Positions 60,077 through 64,000 of a stretch of DNA of 64,000 bases are shown here, one piece after another. Position numbers and translations under genes: made by a program. Each line of letters starts with the position of its first letter. Within the stretch, counting starts at the first letter, position 1. This DNA comes from VSJD01 sp964617825 (lineage in GTDB: Bacteria > Verrucomicrobiota > Kiritimatiellia > JAAZAB01): assembly GCA_964617825.1 (NCBI GenBank), contig CAZTWL010000023.1, positions 3,991 to 67,990 of the forward strand, in the 5' to 3' direction. Below the pieces are notes generated by a model. It ran no database searches. It was not told where the DNA came from and worked only from the letters and a program-made list of their open reading frames with translations.

Positions 60077-61399
60077 ATGAAAAACGGAAAATATTATTTT
60101 GTCTGTTGTGCGTGCGGCGCACAAATCGATGGGTTTGCGGAATGGTTTGCCGGCGGCCAGAAATGTCCGGCGTGCGGCAACAAACGGGTAGATACAAAAT
60201 ACCGGGACAACTATGGACAGATCAAGGACCTGATCGGCAAGCGTTCCGGGCCACCGGCGTCGTTATTCCATTATTTTGCTTATCTTCCGCTGCTCGACCG
60301 CAATAACATCGTCACGGAAGGCGAAGGCGTAATCCCCGTGGTGCGCTGGGAGTTTCTGGAGGCTTTTGCCCGGGAGTGTTACCATCACGATCTTACCGTG
60401 CTGGCCTACCGTAACGATCTTAATCCGGGCACCGGGACGTTCAAGGATGTGGCCGGGGCGATGGTCGCCAGCGTGCTTAAAGAGAACGGTATTCGGGCTT
60501 ACTGTGTGGCCAGCACGGGTAATATTGCCAATGCTTTCGCGTGCTATCTTGCGAAAGCCGGAATTTCCCTGGCCGTTTTTATACCGGACGATGCCTTAAC
60601 CGCCAACGAGGCCGGCGTTAGCTGTCATGGCCAGAGAGTGTTCCGGGTTCAAGGCGATTATTCGCTGGCGAAAAAATTATGCGCCGAATATTCGGCAACC
60701 TACGGCATTCCCATGTCGGGCGGCAATGTCGATCCGTCCCGGATCGAAGCCAAAAAAACCCAGGTGTTCGAATGGCTTCGCCAGCTCGGTTATATCCCCG
60801 ACGTCTATATCCAGGCGCTGGCGGGAGGCACCGGGCCGATTGCCATCCATAAGGGACTGGAGGATATCCGGCATCTGGGTTTGTTCAAGCAAGAGCCCCG
60901 TTATATCCTGATCCAGCCTTCGGGCTGCAATCCGATGGCCGTGGCCTGGGAGCAGGCCAAAGCGGAAGGATTTAAGGCTGATTGGGCCAGGCGTTTCCCA
61001 ATTCTTGATCATCCCGTCACTTGCATTCCCACTCTGGCCAACGGCGATCCCCAGACTTACCCGATTCTGGGGCCTTTGGTAAAAAACACGGCGGGTGAAT
61101 TTCTGACATTCGATGAAACCCTATATCTTGATGTAGCGCGCCTGGTGGCTTTTGAGACAGAGGTGCGCATTGGTCCCGCTGCGGCCATTGCGGTGGGAGG
61201 CTTTTTCGAAGCTTTACGCCGCGGCGTATTGAAGAATGGCGAACGCGTGCTGATCAATATCGGCGAAGGGATTCAGCGCGCGCCGGAAATGTTGCGGCAG
61301 ATGATTTACACCAGCCAAACTGTATCGACGCTCGACCAATGCAAGCCATTCGATCGCGCAAGCTGCCGGCAGGATTTGTACAAGCCTTTCTGTAAGTGA
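60077..61399 (+). CDS. Threonine synthase-like PLP enzyme with N-terminal zinc ribbon
   Basis: 440 residues, fold II PLP enzyme. N-terminal zinc ribbon CCACGAQIDGF with CPACG, then the PLP-lysine motif NPGTGTFKDVAGA, ASTGNIANAFACYLAKAG (the threonine-synthase SxGNxGxA-like loop), FIPDDALTANEAG, and GGTGPIAIHKGLED. C-terminus AVGGFFEALRRGVLKNGERV. Threonine synthase (O-phosphohomoserine to threonine) is the nearest named activity, but cysteate or other PLP lyase/synthase roles exist in this group. Stands alone in the + direction. Confidence 0.82.
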   Translation: MKNGKYYFVCCACGAQIDGFAEWFAGGQKCPACGNKRVDTKYRDNYGQIKDLIGKRSGPPASLFHYFAYLPLLDRNNIVTEGEGVIPVVRWEFLEAFARECYHHDLTVLAYRNDLNPGTGTFKDVAGAMVASVLKENGIRAYCVASTGNIANAFACYLAKAGISLAVFIPDDALTANEAGVSCHGQRVFRVQGDYSLAKKLCAEYSATYGIPMSGGNVDPSRIEAKKTQVFEWLRQLGYIPDVYIQALAGGTGPIAIHKGLEDIRHLGLFKQEPRYILIQPSGCNPMAVAWEQAKAEGFKADWARRFPILDHPVTCIPTLANGDPQTYPILGPLVKNTAGEFLTFDETLYLDVARLVAFETEVRIGPAAAIAVGGFFEALRRGVLKNGERVLINIGEGIQRAPEMLRQMIYTSQTVSTLDQCKPFDRASCRQDLYKPFCK

Positions 61400-61508
61400 T
61401 GCGGCAGCGAATGCAAAAACCACAACGCGGGCAAATGTTTTGGATTTCCGCCGTGTGCGGATAAGTCGGATTGAGATGGCAGGCGACGCCGGCTTTAGTA
61501 AAAATATG

Positions 61509-62276
61509 TCACACTTCAATAACCAGCCCGTCGTAAGGCATCTCGATGCCGGCGGGCAGGGCCTGGCGGGTAGTCTCATAGTCCAGGTCGTGGGTCGTAT
61601 GGGTAATGAACGCGCGGCGGGCGTTCAAGCGCTTGAGCGTGTCTATGCTCTGGCTTAACGATAAATGGGTAGGGTGGGGCTTGCGGCGCAAGCCATCCAG
61701 AATCAGGCAGTCCAGTCCGCTCAGGCGCTCGGCTGCGGCTTCCAACTGGTGACAATCGGGTATGTAGCCCAATGTGCGCCCCTCAGCCTCCAGCCGATAG
61801 CCGAAAGTTTCAATTCCGGCATGTTCCACAGCAAAAGGCTCGATACGCACCGCTCCAACCGCAAAGGGGGCGGTCACGGCCTGAAAATCCACGCGCGGAT
61901 AGGAGAGCCCCGGCTTGGCCGCCTGGTGCACATAGGGAAAAAACCGGTTCATGGCCGCCATCGTTGCGGGCGAGCCATAGACCGGGATGACTGCCTTCTG
62001 AACTTCATTGAACCGGCGGATATCGTCGAACCCGAAGATATGATCGGCGTGGGCATGGGTAATGAGCACGGCATCCACCCGCTGAACGCCGAAGGTCAGG
62101 GCCTGCTCGCGGAAATCGGGGGTCGTATCGACGATCAGATGCTGCCCGGCGGCCTGGATGTAGATACTGGAGCGCCGGCGCTTGTTATGCGGGTCAGAGG
62201 AACAGCAGACAGCGCAACGGCACCCGATGGCGGGTACGCCCGTCGAGGTGCCGGTGCCAAGAAAAGTAAGTTTCAT
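61509..62276 (-). CDS. PhnP-like metallo-beta-lactamase-fold phosphodiesterase
   Basis: 255 residues. N-terminus LTFLGTGTSTGVPAIGCRCAVC, with the Cys cluster that binds a structural zinc in PhnP; metal site THAHADHIFGFDDIRRF (HxHxDH), then YIPDCHQLEA and THTTHDLDYETTRQAL at the end. PhnP hydrolyses 5-phospho-ribosyl 1,2-cyclic phosphate in phosphonate use, but this COG1235 group is broader and no other phn genes are here. It lies 86 bases downstream of hppA on the same strand, with a hairpin between them. Confidence 0.85.
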   Translation of the reverse strand: MKLTFLGTGTSTGVPAIGCRCAVCCSSDPHNKRRRSSIYIQAAGQHLIVDTTPDFREQALTFGVQRVDAVLITHAHADHIFGFDDIRRFNEVQKAVIPVYGSPATMAAMNRFFPYVHQAAKPGLSYPRVDFQAVTAPFAVGAVRIEPFAVEHAGIETFGYRLEAEGRTLGYIPDCHQLEAAAERLSGLDCLILDGLRRKPHPTHLSLSQSIDTLKRLNARRAFITHTTHDLDYETTRQALPAGIEMPYDGLVIEV

Positions 62277-62303
62277 CGAAAACCAGACGATAGGATTCCG
62301 AGC

Positions 62304-62347
62304 TCAGAAATCAGAGGCCAGCGTGGACGCTGGCTTCTGATCTCTGA
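62304..62347. terminator. Long imperfect hairpin between hppA and the PhnP-like gene
   Basis: A 19-base arm at 62304-62322 (TCAGAAATCAGAGGCCAGC) pairs with 62329-62347 around six bases, with one mismatch and one G-T pair. It lies just after the hppA stop. No T-run follows, so it may slow but not fully end transcription, or stabilise the message. Confidence 0.45.
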
Positions 62348-62361
62348 TGTACTTGCTCTGG

Positions 62362-64000
<1,639 letters not shown>

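Noticed and set aside
59646..60080. Frame beginning MKGIEPSQPAWKAG
   Set aside because: Classic false protein read from the antisense of tRNA-Gly and the spacer beyond it.

Overview
The window looks like chromosome of an anaerobic, fermentative, glycan-degrading bacterium of the PVC superphylum, most likely Lentisphaerota or Kiritimatiellota. This is inferred from gene content and high GC, not from a marker gene. The pointers are secreted giants with LamG, DUF4838/CBM9, MBG-like, RCC1 and FG-GAP repeats, a stand-alone H-X9-type pseudopilin, MtaA/URO-D-like proteins beside glycosidases, a MurA with Asp in place of the usual active-site Cys, and an energy set of PpdK, Ack-Pta, Nfn and a sodium-type membrane pyrophosphatase. 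About 45 genes, two tRNAs and several decayed genes are supported. No intact transposon, integrase, phage or CRISPR array is visible.

Layout. 1-9100: a secreted LamG protein (cut by the edge), a lysine 2,3-aminomutase-like radical SAM enzyme coupled to L-rhamnose mutarotase, a GH29 fucosidase divergent from an AraC regulator, a LarA-type nickel-pincer racemase homologue, a DUF4080-type radical SAM protein and a pentapeptide-repeat-like protein. 9100-12100: a four-helix-bundle-suffix gene with two in-frame amber codons, then a thymidylate synthase-family enzyme and a divergent glucosamine-6-phosphate isomerase-like protein. 12100-15850: an AT-richer island with an AraC regulator divergent from a glycyl radical enzyme that carries a sialate-esterase/GH2-type sugar-binding domain at its N-terminus. 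This is the most unusual gene in the window. 15950-25900: an alkyltransferase, an alpha/beta hydrolase, a beta-propeller-like protein with an IclR regulator, a secreted double metallo-beta-lactamase protein with six FG-GAP-like repeats, dCMP deaminase and small proteins.

26040-32360: a glycan block with an MtaA/URO-D-like protein, GH4 alpha-galactosidase-type enzyme, AraC regulator and GH78 alpha-L-rhamnosidase. 32400-39260: NfnB, NfnA, an NhaD-type antiporter and pyruvate phosphate dikinase. 39590-48450: pseudopilin, QueA, Pta, AckA, transketolase, MurA and MscL. 48640-51060: a hybrid histidine kinase. 51220-57400: tRNA-Val and a 1,900-residue secreted DUF4838 protein. 57500-59711: a decayed region holding an outer-membrane barrel gene and two broken RAYT transposases, bounded by tRNA-Gly and a 22-bp copy of its 3' end. 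60077-64000: threonine synthase-like enzyme, PhnP-like hydrolase and HppA (cut by the edge).

How it fits together: exported and cytoplasmic glycosidases release rhamnose, fucose and galactose. RhaM and possibly the LarA homologue handle sugar or hydroxyacid stereochemistry, and local AraC/IclR proteins probably gate each cluster. Carbon runs to acetate through Pta-AckA. PpdK gives pyrophosphate-linked flux, Nfn balances ferredoxin, NADH and NADPH, and HppA with the NhaD-type carrier manages sodium and proton gradients. All functions are read from protein sequence by recognition of families. No database search was run.
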